Notes under the pieces: model-generated
What the model was told of the DNA's origin: nothing
The model's database searches: none
The model's input: the letters and a program-made list of their open reading frames with translations, nothing else
Translations under genes and position numbers: made by a program
Source: an uncultured delta proteobacterium
Lineage (GTDB): Bacteria > Desulfobacterota > Syntrophia > Syntrophales > Smithellaceae
Reading direction: 5' to 3'
Assembly: GCA_903904655.1 (NCBI GenBank)
Contig: CAIVDK010000242.1
Coordinates: 1-35,745 of the forward strand
Length of the DNA stretch: 35,745 nucleotides
Shown: one piece after another, positions 16,388 through 24,667 of the stretch
Layout: the number at the start of each line of letters is the position of its first letter
Numbering within the stretch: the stretch's first letter is position 1

Positions 16388-16488
16388 ATAACCTCCTTAT
16401 TAATTATCTTATTAATTATCTTATTATCTATGAAAGTTGACCTATTTTCACTACATTCATCCTCCTTTATGTTATTTTTCGAGTCCGA

Positions 16489-18417
16489 CTATTTTATTTC
16501 CGCAAGAGTATCCATGGCATTGGGCAGAAGCAGGGCGATATCCGGAAATATCGTTAACAGGACAATGACGGCAACCATCACCAGGACGAAAGGCAATACT
16601 CCCTTGAAAATTGTTCCCATGGGGACACCGCCGGCGATGCCATGGATCACAAAGACGTTCATCCCAACAGGAGGTGTGATCTGCCCCATTTCCATCATGA
16701 TGACCATAATGACACCGAACCAGATAGGGTCAAACCCCAGGGCCATGATGGTGGGAAACAAGACCGGCAGAGTAACCATGACCATCGGTATAATATTCAT
16801 CAGCATACCAAGGATCACGTAGAGGAACAGGATAATTGCCAGAAGCAGATACCTTGAGACATTAAGATTTTTCAGATAGCCCGCTAAGTCAGAGGGTATG
16901 TCCGTTAGTGTAAAAAAATTTCCTAAAACGCCAACACCCACCAAGATGACTAAAATCATAGCCGTCATTTCAGTAGTTGTATGCATGGCCCTGATAAGTT
17001 TTTTACGCGATAAACCTCCGCTGATTACAGCGACAACCAAGGCGCCTATGGTGCCCAGCGCAGCCGCCTCTGTAGGCGGCATGATGCCGGAGTAAATTCC
17101 CCCGATCACAAGGAAGATAAGGAAGACAATTGGCCATACGTCCTTGGCGCTTGATAGTTTTTCTTTCAATGATGTTGAAGGCCCCGGGGGGCCTAGTGCA
17201 GGGTTCCACTTACAGCGCAGATAGACCATAAGAGCAAATGCAAGGCACAGGATAATACCCGGTAAGATACCCGCCATGAACAGTTTTGCAATCGATTGCT
17301 CGGTAACGAGCGCATACGCAATAAAGCCTATGCTGGGCGGGATGAGAATCCCCAGCGTTCCTCCTGCAGCAACTGAGGCTGTTGCCAGCGATTCGTCGTA
17401 TCGATAACGTTTCATCTCCGGAAGCGCTACGGATCCCATGGTGGCCGCCGTAGCCATGCTATCTCCGCAAATCGATGCGAATCCACCGCAACCGAATATC
17501 GTTGCAATGGCCAAACCTCCAGGAATACGGCCAACTAATTTAGACGCTGCATTAAAAAGTCTGGCTCCAATGCCGGATTCATAGCACAGATAACCCATGA
17601 GACCGAAGAACGGAATCACGCAAATGTAATAGTGGGCAAAAGCATCATGAAGGTTTAGCCTTAAAACGGAGAAGGCTACTTCAATGCCACTGATATACCA
17701 TAGTCCCAGAAGTCCCATCATAGCCATTGAAAAACCAATGGGAAAACCGATTAACATTACACTGATGAGAAGAGAGACAAATATAATGCCGACTGTAGAA
17801 CGGGGAAGGTCCGGGTTAAAGAATTTCAGCCAAAGAGGAAGTATTGCTAATGCAATGGCGATCACCGCCATTAGGCTTGCCTGAAGCCATGGTCGCTTAT
17901 TGGCTTTAAACATTTCGGCCAGATAGCCCAGCATCTGTCCGAATAAAACAAGAGCTACCAGAGCATATCCAATGACGGCAATGATATAAATCGGCGTATA
18001 AGGGATCATGCTGATGCTTGCTCTTTCACCAGCCTCGTATGCTTCAATAGCGCGTATTACAGATTGCCAAGAAATGATCGAGAAGAGGGCGAATCCCCAG
18101 ATGGAAAAGACGCCGCCCAGGAAAACTTTAACCTTGCTTGATAATTTGGCATTAAGGAGGTCTACACTCACATTTCCTCCCTTAAGAGTTGTATAAGCGA
18201 AAGACAAGAATCCGACCAGTACCATCATAAAGGTTTCAAGTTCAATCAGACCGGAAAACTCATAATTAAAGATAAACCTGGTGAATACGGATAACAGAAT
18301 CAGGAAAGCCATAGCGAGAATCAGAACGCCGCTTGTGAAGGAAAGCCAGCGAGTCAGTGGTTCCATAAAACTGTTTAATCGGTTTTTCGCAAAATTCAAA
18401 TACACTGACGCTCTCAT
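16489..18417 (-). CDS. TRAP transporter fused DctQM permease
   Basis: This 642-residue membrane protein joins the small DctQ subunit (about residues 1-185, four membrane segments, with WLSFTSGVLILAMAFLILLS near the front) to the large DctM subunit (about 190-642). DctM signatures include GFPIGFSMAMMGL, GDSMATAATMGSVALPEM, LGILIPPSIGFIAYAL and GGIYSGIMPPTEAAALG. It drives Na+- or H+-coupled uptake with the DctP protein encoded next. The fused form is common. Upstream lie a 237-bp gap with a palindrome and the Lin0512 gene on the same strand. Confidence 0.94.
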   Translation of the reverse strand: MRASVYLNFAKNRLNSFMEPLTRWLSFTSGVLILAMAFLILLSVFTRFIFNYEFSGLIELETFMMVLVGFLSFAYTTLKGGNVSVDLLNAKLSSKVKVFLGGVFSIWGFALFSIISWQSVIRAIEAYEAGERASISMIPYTPIYIIAVIGYALVALVLFGQMLGYLAEMFKANKRPWLQASLMAVIAIALAILPLWLKFFNPDLPRSTVGIIFVSLLISVMLIGFPIGFSMAMMGLLGLWYISGIEVAFSVLRLNLHDAFAHYYICVIPFFGLMGYLCYESGIGARLFNAASKLVGRIPGGLAIATIFGCGGFASICGDSMATAATMGSVALPEMKRYRYDESLATASVAAGGTLGILIPPSIGFIAYALVTEQSIAKLFMAGILPGIILCLAFALMVYLRCKWNPALGPPGPSTSLKEKLSSAKDVWPIVFLIFLVIGGIYSGIMPPTEAAALGTIGALVVAVISGGLSRKKLIRAMHTTTEMTAMILVILVGVGVLGNFFTLTDIPSDLAGYLKNLNVSRYLLLAIILFLYVILGMLMNIIPMVMVTLPVLFPTIMALGFDPIWFGVIMVIMMEMGQITPPVGMNVFVIHGIAGGVPMGTIFKGVLPFVLVMVAVIVLLTIFPDIALLLPNAMDTLAEIK

Positions 18418-18577
18418 AACATTGGGTCCCCCTTTTTAATTATTAAAAGTTGCAGCTTTATATATGGTTACTTCATACGGTATCTATAACGATTACCACG
18501 AATCCATTATTGGCGCTTTCATCAATAATATACTTGCTTAAGACCTCCTGTCTCATGAATACAATCAAAACATATAT

Positions 18578-18597
18578 ACATTATTATAGCATAATGT
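18578..18597. promoter_or_regulatory. Palindrome overlapping a TATAAT upstream of the TRAP permease
   Basis: Seven-base arms ACATTAT and ATAATGT flank a six-base centre. The minus strand reads TATAAT across the left arm and centre (18583-18588), about 165 bases before the dctQM start. An operator over a promoter -10 element is suggested; no matching -35 was found at the usual spacing. It lies in the 237-bp gap after the Lin0512 gene. Confidence 0.35.
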
Positions 18598-18654
18598 AAA
18601 AAATAAATATTTTCGATTTTTGTCAACAAACTTTTGTCGATTTTTTCATGGATA

Positions 18655-19053
18655 TCAAATTGGTTCCTTTTCCCAGGCCTTGAGAACTTTGCCCATATCT
18701 ACGAATATGGTGATGGCTGCGTTGGCCATAACAACATCTGCTGTTTTATCACCAAACGCTTCGGAAAATGCTATAGGTACCAACAAACCACCCTCAATAA
18801 CTTCAATCTGCTTTCTGCCAAAGGGCAGGGCATTGAGAATAATGTCCTTTTTAACAGAGGTAGGATTGGGGCATCCTATGAGGACATGAACTATCATTTC
18901 GTTGGGGTCACAAATCCTCAAGATTTCCATTATCCCGGCCAAACAGATTCGTCTCACAGCATCTTCGATAGCTCTTGTGGCAGCTTTCGTGGAGTCCTGT
19001 CCATGCTGATCAATGCCGGTTCCCATTTCGATAACAAATCTCTTAAGTGCCAT
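18655..19053 (-). CDS. Lin0512-family conserved protein of unknown function
   Basis: The 132-residue protein begins MALKRFVIEMGTGIDQHGQD and continues TKAATRAIEDAVRR, a pattern I recognise as the Lin0512 family (named from a Listeria protein). Its biochemical role is not known to me. It has no signal peptide or membrane segment and is probably cytoplasmic. It is the first gene of a minus-strand group with the fused TRAP permease and binding protein, so it may act on the imported compound. The GTCAACAAAC-type AT-rich region after its stop suggests a second promoter for the transporter rather than tight coupling. Confidence 0.75.
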   Translation of the reverse strand: MALKRFVIEMGTGIDQHGQDSTKAATRAIEDAVRRICLAGIMEILRICDPNEMIVHVLIGCPNPTSVKKDIILNALPFGRKQIEVIEGGLLVPIAFSEAFGDKTADVVMANAAITIFVDMGKVLKAWEKEPI

Positions 19054-19486
19054 TTGTGGTAGTCTTCTTTGCTAATGTGCTATTATAATGAAAACAACGT
19101 GATACTTAATTATAACTCAGTTGCTAGTTAATATATTAATACATCATTATATAATAATGCTTGACATTCTTTTTTACCTTTGTCAAGATAAAATCCATGG
19201 CAGATAAAAAACTTTGGTCATGACCGGTGCCTGACGGCGCGTAAGACAGAAAAGTTTAAATTTATCGTACTAAACACGTCATGAATAGGTGTCTAATGAA
19301 GAGTTTATCTGGTGCGCCCTCGCGAAGAGATTGTATACAGATGAAACGGAGTCCGTTTTGAAATACGGCGGGGGATAAATTAATCGATTATTTTACTGAT
19401 CACGAAAATGTCGAATGCGTGCAAGATTCAGGTAATGCATCAAAAATAATATATGCCTTTTAAGATACGACGTGAGGAGCTTAAAC
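19054..19486. promoter_or_regulatory. 433-bp divergent intergenic region between the Lin0512 gene and the thioredoxin operon
   Basis: No gene is visible. The left half is very AT-rich, with GTTAATATATTAAT and ATTATATAAT self-complementary runs. A dyad CTTGACA (19160-19166) with TGTCAAG (19181-19187) could be an operator and contains a TTGACA, but no convincing -10 lies at 17 bases. The right end carries GAGGAGC (19475-19481), the ribosome site of the thioredoxin gene. Control of both the TRAP unit and the catabolic series from here is likely but unproven. Confidence 0.45.
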
Positions 19487-19801
19487 ATGATTGAAGAAAT
19501 GACAGACGACACATTTGCTAAGCAGACTGCCCAAGGGATTTGTCTGGTACTTTTTTACAAGAACCCCTGCCCATACTGTCAAACCATGAAGGGTGTGGTT
19601 GAAAAATTTGGGGGTAAGAGTCCGGGTGTTAAGCTATTACAGATTAACGGTCTGGAGCATACAAAAATGGCTGCTCAATTGGGTGTTGAAAGATTCCCTG
19701 ATATTTTCTTCTATAAGGATGGCCTACCAACAATAGCCAGACAGAAGGGGATGACGAATTACCAGGGACTGATGGCGCTTTTGCAGACTATTAAGCACTG
19801 A
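19487..19801 (+). CDS. Thioredoxin-like protein (CPYC)
   Basis: The 104-residue protein has a thioredoxin fold with active site NPCPYC (Cys28, Cys31). A cis-proline follows in RFPDIFFYKDG. CPYC is the glutaredoxin-type active site rather than the CGPC of housekeeping thioredoxins. I start at the ATG at 19487, with GAGGAGC six bases upstream; a GTG at 19472 would place the ribosome site inside the gene. It leads a plus-strand series and is followed 38 bases later by a thioredoxin reductase-like gene, its likely electron donor. The target may be one of the enzymes encoded downstream. Confidence 0.9.
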   Translation: MIEEMTDDTFAKQTAQGICLVLFYKNPCPYCQTMKGVVEKFGGKSPGVKLLQINGLEHTKMAAQLGVERFPDIFFYKDGLPTIARQKGMTNYQGLMALLQTIKH

Positions 19802-19839
19802 TCAGACCGCAAAAGAGAAGAGCTTGGAGAGTAAGAGAT

Positions 19840-20763
19840 ATGGAACAATATGACATTGTTATTCTCGGTGGAGGAATAGCCGGACTCACCGCTGCCGTAT
19901 ATGGGGTTCGGGCCGGTCTTAAAACATTGGTTTTAGAAAAAAACACATGTGGGGGCCTGGCAAACTGGGCAATTGAAATTGAGAATTTTCCTTCTCATGA
20001 GAAGATCGGTGGCCAGGATTTGATGACACGAATCAAAAGCCAGGCTCTGAATCTGGGCGTAGAAATCCGGGAGATTATAGAAGTCGAAGGGATTCAGCTG
20101 GAAGGTCGTTCCAAAGAAATCAAGACAGATGACGGTATTTTTTATTCGAAAACTATAATCGTGGCCTCCGGCCGTGAGCCTATTCCGCTTTCAATCATGG
20201 TGGACAGTGATCACATTCATTACTGTGCCATCTGTGATGGAACGGCTTATCGGGGAAAGGATGTTTTGGTGGTCGGCGGCGGAAACAGTGGAGTATGCGA
20301 TGCTTTGTATCTGTTGAACCAGGGAGTAGGAGGTATTACACTGATCGAGCAGATGGATCGTCTTTTTGCTGCTAAAGTTAGCCAGGAGGCCCTCTTGGCC
20401 CGCCCAGAAGTAAACGTGATGACCTCAACAGAGGTATGTGGCCTTACCGTTGACGGGGATAGCCACCGGGTCACCCTGAGAAATACGCAGACAGCGGCCC
20501 GCCAGGAGATCGAAGTAAGGGGAATTTTCGTTTATATTGGGCAGGTGCCGCATACCAGCTTGTTCAAAGGAATCCTCGAGTTGGATGAGCAGGGCTATAT
20601 TCAGGCAGACGAAACCATGCATACCAACCTGGAAGGCGTTTTCGTGGCTGGAGATGTCAGAAGGAAAAAATACCGTCAATTGACAACCGCCATGAACGAC
20701 GGAACCATCGCGGCCCTTGAGGCGGAAGAATATATTCACAAGAATGCAAGGATGACTAAATAA
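19840..20763 (+). CDS. Thioredoxin reductase-like flavoprotein
   Basis: This 307-residue protein matches low-molecular-weight thioredoxin reductase. It has an N-terminal FAD fold (ILGGGIAGLTAAVYG) and an inserted NAD(P)H domain (VLVVGGGNSGVCDALYL). The redox pair is CAIC (Cys129, Cys132) before DGTAYRGK, and the C-terminal FAD motif is GVFVAGDVR. It should reduce the thioredoxin encoded just upstream. The electron source (NADPH, NADH or ferredoxin) cannot be fixed by eye. The next gene follows after 24 bases. Confidence 0.9.
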   Translation: MEQYDIVILGGGIAGLTAAVYGVRAGLKTLVLEKNTCGGLANWAIEIENFPSHEKIGGQDLMTRIKSQALNLGVEIREIIEVEGIQLEGRSKEIKTDDGIFYSKTIIVASGREPIPLSIMVDSDHIHYCAICDGTAYRGKDVLVVGGGNSGVCDALYLLNQGVGGITLIEQMDRLFAAKVSQEALLARPEVNVMTSTEVCGLTVDGDSHRVTLRNTQTAARQEIEVRGIFVYIGQVPHTSLFKGILELDEQGYIQADETMHTNLEGVFVAGDVRRKKYRQLTTAMNDGTIAALEAEEYIHKNARMTK

Positions 20764-20787
20764 AAAACGAAAGAGAGGAATTAGTTT

Positions 20788-22347
20788 ATGCCAAAAAACG
20801 CAATATTTATTATGTTGGATTCGTTTCAGTTCAACTATATGGGCTGTTACGGTAACAAATGGATGAAAACCCCGAACATAGACCGATTGGCCAAGGAAGC
20901 CATGGTTTTTGATAATGCCTATACTGAAGGACTTCCTACGATTCCCTGCCGACGGGCGATGATGACCGGCCGCTACACGCTGCCTTCCAAGGGCTGGGGA
21001 CCACTTGATCCGGATGATACCACTATAGCCGATATGCTATGGGGCAAGGGCGTGCATACGGGGCTAATTTTTGACACGCCTCCTATGCGTTTGCCTAAGT
21101 ACGGCTATCAGCGAAGTTTTTACGATGTCATCTACGGTCAACATGGCCATGAACTGGATTATGAATACTACCGTCATGATGCAGTGAAAAATGACATGAA
21201 GTATGAAGATTACCTGGATCAGAACATCATTGATAATTTCAGAAAAGATCCGGCTTTCGAACCCTACATTGACCACAATATCGATGAAATAAACTGTATC
21301 CTCAGAAGTCGTCAAAACTGGAAAAATGAGGAAGAAAGCATGCATGCTGCCGTGCTGGTGAACAAGGCAAAAGCCTGGCTGGAGGAGCGCACCAAAGATA
21401 AAGAACATCCGTTCTTCCTGTGGTTCGACTGCTTTGACCCACATGAACCTTTCGATCCCACATCCGTTTGGGAAAACTTCCCCTGCCCGTATGATCCAGA
21501 CTACAAAGGTAAGGAAATGTTTCTGCCGGCGATGGGTCCTGCCAAGCACTACACCGAAGAGCAGCTCCATCATGTCCGCATGCTTTGGGCAGAGAAAATG
21601 ACACTTGTGGACAAGTGGGTCGGGAAACTCCTGGATAAAGTGAAAGAGCTGGGGTTATGGGACAATACGATGATCATCTTGTGCGCTGATCACGGTCATC
21701 CTACCGGCCATGGCGAACACGGCCATGGAATTGTGCGCAAGGTCCATCCCTGGCCCTACGAAGAACTGGCACACATTCCCTTGATTGTGAGGATGCCGGG
21801 TGTTGGCGAGGGGAAACGTAATGCCTCTTTCGTGCAGTCGGTCGACATTACTCCGACAATCCTTGATTGGCTACAGACTCATCAGGAAGCCGCGCATTAC
21901 GGTAAGCATGTTTTGGATTCTAGCGTGAGCAATGTGGACTTCCAAGGATTCAGTTTGCTACCACTGATCCGGGGCGAGAAGGAAAAACTGCGTGACTTTG
22001 CCATTGCCGGTTTCTACGGCTATTCTTGGAGCATCATCCGGGATGATTATTCCTTCATTCATTGGATCAAGAAAGCGAATGCCGAGACCTATGAAGAGAC
22101 AATGGAAATGGTCAATATCATGTACGATTTTGGCGGGGGAGCCGGTGGAAAGTTTTCGAAAAGCTCGCAGACGGAAGAAATGTGGTCGTGCACTCCGGGA
22201 GACATTGTATTACCGGCCGAGGATCAGCTTTTCGACCGTAAGACAGATCCTTTCCAGCTCAAAAACATCATCAAGGAAAAACCAGAAGTCGCCAAGGAGC
22301 TTCTGCAGCAGTTAAAATTGTACATGGCTGAGCTGAAGGCAAGTTAA
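20788..22347 (+). CDS. Sulfatase-fold hydrolase with Thr at the nucleophile position
   Basis: The 519-residue protein belongs to the alkaline phosphatase/sulfatase superfamily (PF00884 type). Metal-site pieces are present: IMLDSFQFNYMGCYG near the start, and ADHGHPTGHGEHGHG with Asp301 and His302. A canonical EELAHIPLIVRMPG follows. The catalytic motif, normally C/S-x-P-x-R before TGR, reads TIPCRRAMMTGR, placing Thr51 at the formylglycine position while Cys54 sits in the variable slot. It therefore cannot form formylglycine there. Thr-type members may be phosphodiesterases, phosphonate hydrolases or phosphotransferases rather than sulfatases. No signal peptide is visible, so a cytoplasmic substrate is likely. 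It sits after the thioredoxin pair in the same direction. Confidence 0.85.
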   Translation: MPKNAIFIMLDSFQFNYMGCYGNKWMKTPNIDRLAKEAMVFDNAYTEGLPTIPCRRAMMTGRYTLPSKGWGPLDPDDTTIADMLWGKGVHTGLIFDTPPMRLPKYGYQRSFYDVIYGQHGHELDYEYYRHDAVKNDMKYEDYLDQNIIDNFRKDPAFEPYIDHNIDEINCILRSRQNWKNEEESMHAAVLVNKAKAWLEERTKDKEHPFFLWFDCFDPHEPFDPTSVWENFPCPYDPDYKGKEMFLPAMGPAKHYTEEQLHHVRMLWAEKMTLVDKWVGKLLDKVKELGLWDNTMIILCADHGHPTGHGEHGHGIVRKVHPWPYEELAHIPLIVRMPGVGEGKRNASFVQSVDITPTILDWLQTHQEAAHYGKHVLDSSVSNVDFQGFSLLPLIRGEKEKLRDFAIAGFYGYSWSIIRDDYSFIHWIKKANAETYEETMEMVNIMYDFGGGAGGKFSKSSQTEEMWSCTPGDIVLPAEDQLFDRKTDPFQLKNIIKEKPEVAKELLQQLKLYMAELKAS

Positions 22348-22578
22348 GATTTCTTTACCAGGCCCAGGCGTAAAGAATTATGAAAAGAGTATGCCTGAAT
22401 TATTGGAGGCCAGAGGTGATCATAGATGGCGGGGTATTTGGGAAACTCGCCATCCATCACCACAATATCTTGCGCTATGGAAAAATAATTTTGAAAATAA
22501 GCGGCGTGATTCAAAGAACAGCTTTTTTACCGGGTGGAACATGACATTGATGTGCATATATATTTCAAGGAGATTTAC

Positions 22579-22875
22579 GTGCAAATCGTTTTCCGAATTT
22601 TCGACAAGGATACAAATCGTGCTCAGTGGACAGAATCGATTCTCTATGAAAGCATGAAGGCCAATAAGATCGAAGGAAAGGTGAGCCAGGTATGCTGCCT
22701 TCAGGAATTCGGCCGACAGGGTGTCAAACAACTTCCCGCGCTGGAGTTGAATGGAATGATGCTGTCTCAGGGAAAACCACTGACTGAGGCCACAATGGCC
22801 GAAACTTGCACCAGGCTGGCGTACGCCCTTCAAAAAATGGGGAAAGCCGGAAAGGAAGTTCTTATCAAAAGTTAG
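22579..22875 (+). CDS. Small thioredoxin-fold protein lacking the N-terminal CxxC
   Basis: The 98-residue product resembles the small redox-active disulfide (Thioredoxin_3-like) family. It has a beta-alpha-beta start and then GVKQLPALELNGMMLSQGK, the typical cis-Pro (Pro53) and following strand-turn. The place where the family carries CxxC reads KDTNRAQW, with no cysteine; instead an adjacent Cys39-Cys40 pair occurs in SQVCCLQEF. It may be a binding or scaffold subunit rather than an oxidoreductase. I start at the GTG at 22579, with AAGGAG six bases upstream; a longer reading from 22534 lacks a ribosome site. It lies between the sulfatase-fold and SDR genes. Confidence 0.65.
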   Translation: MQIVFRIFDKDTNRAQWTESILYESMKANKIEGKVSQVCCLQEFGRQGVKQLPALELNGMMLSQGKPLTEATMAETCTRLAYALQKMGKAGKEVLIKS

Positions 22876-22926
22876 TTGAGAAGCCTTTGCACAAAACAAA
22901 TAAATAAAAAAAGGTAAGAGATCACT

Positions 22927-23688
22927 ATGAGCAAAATGTTTAACGGTGAAGTCGCACTTATAACTGGTGCTAGTTCGGGGATCGGCAGGGCTGTCGCCAT
23001 GGCCTTTGGCGCCGAAGGTGCCCGGGTGGCTGTTTCCGGCCGCAACAGTGAAGAATTGGCCAAAACGGTGAATATGGTTTCGACCAATGGCGGCGAGGCC
23101 TTCGCCGTTAAGGCCGATGTGTCCAAAACAGCTGATGTTCAGGCTATGGTCGCGAAAACTGTCGAGCATTTTGGTGCACTGAACTTTGCCATCAATAATG
23201 CCGGAGTCGCTGGTGATGTTTTTGTGCCGACTGTCAACTACTCAGAAACCACCTGGGACAATGTCATTGGCATTAACTTAAAAGGGGTGTTTCTTTGTAT
23301 GAAGTATGCGCTTCCTCACCTCTTGGCAACAAAAGGTAGCATTGTTAATATTGCTTCTACATCAGGCTTGGTTGCAGGACCGATTGGTTGTGCCTATGTT
23401 GCCAGCAAGCATGGTGTTGTGGGGCTGACAAAGGCGGCGGCACTCGAGTATGCCGACAAGGGTGTGCGCATCAATGCAGTAGCTCCGGCAGTTATCCTTA
23501 CGGAAATGACCGAACGTGGCGGCATCAATGATCCGGCTATCGCAGCCATGATGGTCGCGAAGCATCCCATGGGGCGCATTGGCAGGCCGGAAGAAGTAGC
23601 CAATGCCGTGCTGTGGTTGTGCTCAAAGGGAGCGTCTTTTACGACAGGGCATACCTTGGCAGTCGATGGCGGCTGGTTGATTCCATAA
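22927..23688 (+). CDS. Short-chain dehydrogenase/reductase (SDR)
   Basis: The 253-residue protein is a classical SDR that oxidises an alcohol or reduces a ketone with NAD(P). It shows the nucleotide-binding TGASSGIGRAVA, the NNAG motif, the catalytic YVASK (Tyr157, Lys161) and the usual C-terminal FTTGHTLAVDGGW. SGRNSE after the second strand, with Arg, leans toward NADP(H), but this is not decisive. It precedes a sugar-type aldolase, a kinase and another dehydrogenase, so it may turn a polyol or hydroxy compound into the ketose that the kinase phosphorylates. Its composition is closer to the genes before it than to the AT-rich trio after it. Confidence 0.92.
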   Translation: MSKMFNGEVALITGASSGIGRAVAMAFGAEGARVAVSGRNSEELAKTVNMVSTNGGEAFAVKADVSKTADVQAMVAKTVEHFGALNFAINNAGVAGDVFVPTVNYSETTWDNVIGINLKGVFLCMKYALPHLLATKGSIVNIASTSGLVAGPIGCAYVASKHGVVGLTKAAALEYADKGVRINAVAPAVILTEMTERGGINDPAIAAMMVAKHPMGRIGRPEEVANAVLWLCSKGASFTTGHTLAVDGGWLIP

Positions 23689-23756
23689 TTGTTAAAGAAT
23701 TCATGCTAGTTGAACGGAAATATGCCCTACATTTTTATTAAAAAAGGAGGATAAAA

Positions 23757-24611
23757 ATGGGACTTGTTACTATGGTTGAAATATTGGACAAAGTACACGC
23801 CAATGGCACGGCTGTTCCTGCTTTTGATGCTATTGATCATGCTTCTGTTGAGGCAATAATTAAGGCTTCGGAATCAATTAATAAACCAGTGATTATTATG
23901 GTGCCTGAAGCGGCTTTACCGTTAATTGATGTTGATAACTATTTTGAGTATTTAACTTATCGCCTGGGTAAAACGAAAGTCCCTGTTGCGTTGGAGCTTG
24001 ATCATGGAAAGAGCTTTAATGTGATTATGAAAGCAATCCATGCTGGATTTACCGGTGTAATGATTGATGGATCAGATTTACCCATTGAAGAAAACATTTC
24101 ACTTACAAGAAAAATTGTCGAAATTGCCCACGCGGCAGGCGTTAGTGTCGAGGGTGAAATTGGTCATGTTGCAGGAGGTGAAGGAGACATGACCGAAGGG
24201 AGTGAAGCTGATGAAAATATGTATACCAAACCTGAGGATGCAAAGCGGTTTGTAGAAGAAACTGGAGTTGATGCGCTTGCGGTTGCCATTGGAACAGTAC
24301 ACGGTGTATATAAAGGTACACCCAAGCTCGATTATGAACGTTTGAAAAAGATTAAAAACATTGTAAATGTTCCACTTGTTTTGCATGGAGGTTCAGGTGT
24401 CGCAAAGGAAGATTTCGTTAAAGCTGTGGAAAACGGAATCAACAAGGTCAATCTATTCACTGAAATATCAATGGCAGCTGTTGCACAAAGCATCAATTAC
24501 GCTCAAAAAAAGCAAAACAAATTACACTTTGCGGAACTTGTATTGATCGCTAATAAAACAGTCAACGCAATTGCATTAGATTATCTAAAACTTCTCAGCC
24601 TGGATAATTAA
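23757..24611 (+). CDS. Class II (zinc) ketose-bisphosphate aldolase family protein
   Basis: Class II aldolases cleave ketose phosphates to dihydroxyacetone phosphate plus an aldehyde. The 284-residue protein has the zinc-ligand regions ALELDHGKS, SVEGEIGHVAGGEGDMTEG and VLHGGSGV. It also has KVNLFTEISMA at the phosphate-binding end, as in FbaA, GatY and KbaY. The start has AAAGGAGG upstream. A paired kinase follows 56 bases later, so the substrate is probably the product of that kinase and need not be fructose bisphosphate. Codon use is markedly AT-rich (22 of 60 G+C in the line at 24001), unlike the dsr region or the AOR gene. Confidence 0.92.
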   Translation: MGLVTMVEILDKVHANGTAVPAFDAIDHASVEAIIKASESINKPVIIMVPEAALPLIDVDNYFEYLTYRLGKTKVPVALELDHGKSFNVIMKAIHAGFTGVMIDGSDLPIEENISLTRKIVEIAHAAGVSVEGEIGHVAGGEGDMTEGSEADENMYTKPEDAKRFVEETGVDALAVAIGTVHGVYKGTPKLDYERLKKIKNIVNVPLVLHGGSGVAKEDFVKAVENGINKVNLFTEISMAAVAQSINYAQKKQNKLHFAELVLIANKTVNAIALDYLKLLSLDN

Positions 24612-24667
24612 GGTTCTGTTAACAAAAGGTGAGAAAGAGAGACCAATAAAACAATCTGGAGGAAATT

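Noticed and set aside
19160-19187. Sigma-70 promoter at the TTGACA in the divergent region
   Set aside because: No acceptable -10 at 16-18 bases on either strand; kept only as a dyad.
22391-22657. Plus-strand frame of 88 codons after the sulfatase-fold gene
   Set aside because: Some stretches look protein-like (HRWRGIWETRHPSPQYLAL), but the ribosome site is poor and it overlaps the better-supported GTG start at 22579 in another frame.
22420-23169. Minus-strand open frame of 249 codons
   Set aside because: Runs opposite the small thioredoxin-fold gene and the SDR start, both better supported.
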